Below, one piece after another: positions 4,709-5,253 of a stretch of 5,253 nucleotides of DNA (position 1 is its first letter; the number at the start of each line of letters is the position of its first letter). A program made the position numbers and the translations under genes. The stretch comes from Pyrinomonadaceae bacterium. GTDB taxonomy: Bacteria > Acidobacteriota > Blastocatellia > Pyrinomonadales > Pyrinomonadaceae. Under the pieces are notes generated by a model. The model made no database searches. It worked only from the letters and a program-made list of their open reading frames with translations, and was not told the DNA's origin. Where the stretch lies: the NCBI GenBank assembly GCA_025937955.1, contig JAICQI010000458.1, positions 1 through 5,253 of the forward strand. Reading direction: 5' to 3'.

Positions 4709-5253
4709 ATGAAAAAGTCTGATAGCGGTCCCGCCACAAAACAAACTACGCGTTTACGCGATCTCACCGATCAGCTCCACCATCTCGAGGCTAAGCTTCG
4801 TCTGGGTGGTGGTCCAGACAAGATTGATCGACAGCACCAGCAGGGCAAGCTAACCGCGCGAGAACGACTCGAGCTGCTGCTCGACAAAGATTCTTACGCT
4901 CAGGAGATCGGGTTGCTCGTTGCTTACGATCAGTACGGCGGGAATGCCCCCGGCGCGGGTGTTGTAACTGTCGTTGGTCGTGTTGAAGGCAGGGAAGTTG
5001 TCGTTGTTGCAAACGATGCTACCGTGAAGGCCGGCTCGTGGTGGCCCGAAACCATCAAAAAGATTTTGCGCGCGCAGGAGATTGCGATGCGTTCGCGCGT
5101 GCCGATCATCTATCTGGTCGATTCGGCGGGCGTCAATCTACCGTACCAGGGCGGCGTGTTTCCGGGTCAGTACGGCGCTTCACGAATCTTCTATTACAAC
5201 TCGATCATGCGCCGCTACTTGAAAGTGCCGCAGATCTCGGCGGTGATGGGACC
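4709..5253 (+). CDS. Acyl-CoA carboxylase carboxyltransferase subunit, partial (3' end outside window)
   Basis: The frame is open from ATG 4709 to the window end (181 residues of a family usually about 510-560). The product is the beta subunit that moves carboxyl from carboxy-biotin to an acyl-CoA (propionyl-, acetyl- or methylcrotonyl-CoA type). Family marks are GKLTARERLELLLD (47-60), the GAGVVTVVGRVEGREVVVVANDATVKAGSW core (82-111), and YLVDSAGVNLPYQGGVFPG (135-153), in the N-terminal acyl-CoA-binding half. The GVNLP form resembles the methylcrotonyl-CoA and related branched-acyl group more than classic propionyl-CoA carboxylase, but the substrate cannot be fixed from this half. No clear Shine-Dalgarno sequence precedes the start. 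It begins 12 nt after the metallopeptidase-like gene, likely in the same transcript. A biotin carboxylase partner would be expected outside the window. Confidence 0.9.
   Translation, partial: MKKSDSGPATKQTTRLRDLTDQLHHLEAKLRLGGGPDKIDRQHQQGKLTARERLELLLDKDSYAQEIGLLVAYDQYGGNAPGAGVVTVVGRVEGREVVVVANDATVKAGSWWPETIKKILRAQEIAMRSRVPIIYLVDSAGVNLPYQGGVFPGQYGASRIFYYNSIMRRYLKVPQISAVMG

Overview
The window looks like ordinary core chromosome of a Gram-negative environmental bacterium with mid-range GC. The gene content (ZapA, a YmdB-type phosphodiesterase, a secreted TPR protein, a YbgC-type thioesterase, a secreted HExxH protein and a propionyl-CoA-type carboxyltransferase), the many intergenic palindromes and the weak Shine-Dalgarno signals suggest an acidobacterium-like lineage (Acidobacteriota, perhaps Blastocatellia). 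This is an impression from protein style, not a computed placement.

Left part (1-1562, all + strand): the cell-division protein zapA is followed at its stop codon by a large inverted repeat with perfect 41-bp arms. Next comes a stretch of about 210 nt that folds like 6S RNA, with an extended -10 promoter in front and a terminator-like hairpin plus seven T behind. The ymdB-type gene starts 4 nt after that T tract. The order zapA / 6S RNA / downstream gene recalls the zapA-ssrS-fau locus of enterobacteria, with a YmdB phosphodiesterase in the last position.

Middle part (1559-3305, mostly - strand): a 20-bp perfect palindrome sits between the convergent ymdB and TPR genes. The TPR gene encodes an exported protein with about seven repeats. 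Its 295-bp upstream intergenic region holds two hairpins and a second, degenerate copy of the palindrome, which abuts the stop of a YbgC-type acyl-CoA thioesterase.

Right part (3330-5253, + strand): divergent from the thioesterase is a gene for an exported protein with an HELTH zinc-site motif and a downstream Glu, i.e. a gluzincin-like metallopeptidase not assigned to a named family here. Twelve bases after it begins an acyl-CoA carboxylase carboxyltransferase subunit, cut off by the window end.

The most notable non-coding signals are the candidate 6S RNA and three types of palindromic repeat, two of which sit against stop codons. No mobile-element protein, CRISPR array, tRNA or rRNA was seen.
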